7,379 bases of DNA from JBNJDJ01 sp051744845 (GTDB lineage: Bacteria > Bacillota > Clostridia > Peptostreptococcales > Acidaminobacteraceae). Shown piece after piece: positions 7,250 through 7,379 of the stretch (position 1 is the stretch's first letter; each line of letters starts with the position of its first letter). The stretch covers positions 1 to 7,379 of the forward strand of contig JBNJDJ010000082.1 in NCBI GenBank assembly GCA_051744845.1, in the 5' to 3' direction. The notes under the pieces are model-generated. The model did no database searches, was not told where the DNA came from, and saw only the letters and a program-made list of their open reading frames with translations. Made by a program: the position numbers and the translations under genes.

Positions 7250-7379
7250 TTAGAATTTTTTATTTAAATTATTTTTTATGTTTTTATAAACTTCACGGTC
7301 TATTTTTTTTATTTTAGATAAATAATCGCTTATATTTTCAAAAGCAAAAGACTCATTAAATATAACTAACTCAATTTTT
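7250..7379 (-). CDS. C-terminal end of an unrecognised protein, cut by window end
   Basis: On the - strand an open frame enters at the window edge and ends at a TAA at 7250-7252, encoding 42 residues. They begin KIELVIFNESFAFENISDYL and end in a lysine- and asparagine-rich tail (NNLNKKF). The first part looks like a strand followed by a helix. I do not recognise the family. The frame is believable because its stop falls directly before the AAGGAG ribosome site of the dehydrogenase gene, 13 bp from that ATG, which is typical operon spacing. It is too short for a codon-usage test. This gene could well encode the partner enzyme of the dehydrogenase, so its full sequence would help name the pathway. 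Confidence 0.6.
   Translation of the reverse strand, partial: KIELVIFNESFAFENISDYLSKIKKIDREVYKNIKNNLNKKF

Noticed and set aside
7082..7267. A 61-codon open frame on the + strand
   Set aside because: It is antisense to the N-terminal part of the well-supported dehydrogenase gene and to the next gene end, with no good ribosome site and no family resemblance.

Overview
The window is very AT-rich (lysine, isoleucine and asparagine codons dominate; arginine is mostly AGA). It has purine-rich Shine-Dalgarno sites, a lipoprotein-type binding protein, a long Firmicutes-style chemoreceptor and an EAL-type protein end. Together these suggest a motile, low-GC, Gram-positive-type anaerobe such as a member of the Clostridia or Tissierellia. 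The genus cannot be fixed from this sequence.

Layout on the + strand: the window opens with the last 29 codons of a probable EAL-domain (cyclic di-GMP phosphodiesterase) gene, closed by an intrinsic terminator. A well-formed sigma-A promoter (TTGATA, 17 bp, TATACT) then drives a three-gene ABC importer operon. Its genes are a solute-binding lipoprotein, a fused two-module permease and an ATPase with a C-terminal regulatory domain. The transporter belongs to the broad Fbp/Afu family that takes up ferric ion, hexose phosphates, phosphonates or related anions. A GC-rich hairpin with a T-tract lies between the binding-protein and permease genes and probably lowers expression of the two downstream genes. 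Permease and ATPase genes overlap by 10 bp. Next is a near-consensus promoter (TTGACT, 17 bp, TATAAT) and a 682-residue methyl-accepting chemotaxis protein with a dCache-like sensor, HAMP and a long signalling hairpin.

On the - strand, convergent to the chemoreceptor and separated from it by a long, probably bidirectional terminator, is an ornithine cyclodeaminase/mu-crystallin family dehydrogenase. Just upstream of it, 13 bp away, is the C-terminal end of another gene that I do not recognise. These two look co-transcribed from a promoter outside the window.

The most plausible functional link is import plus taxis: a transporter for an unidentified anionic nutrient beside a chemoreceptor with its own promoter. 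I found no clearly novel system here. The points most worth checking are the unknown substrate of the transporter, the hairpin inside its operon, and the unusual active-site segment of the cyclodeaminase-family enzyme.
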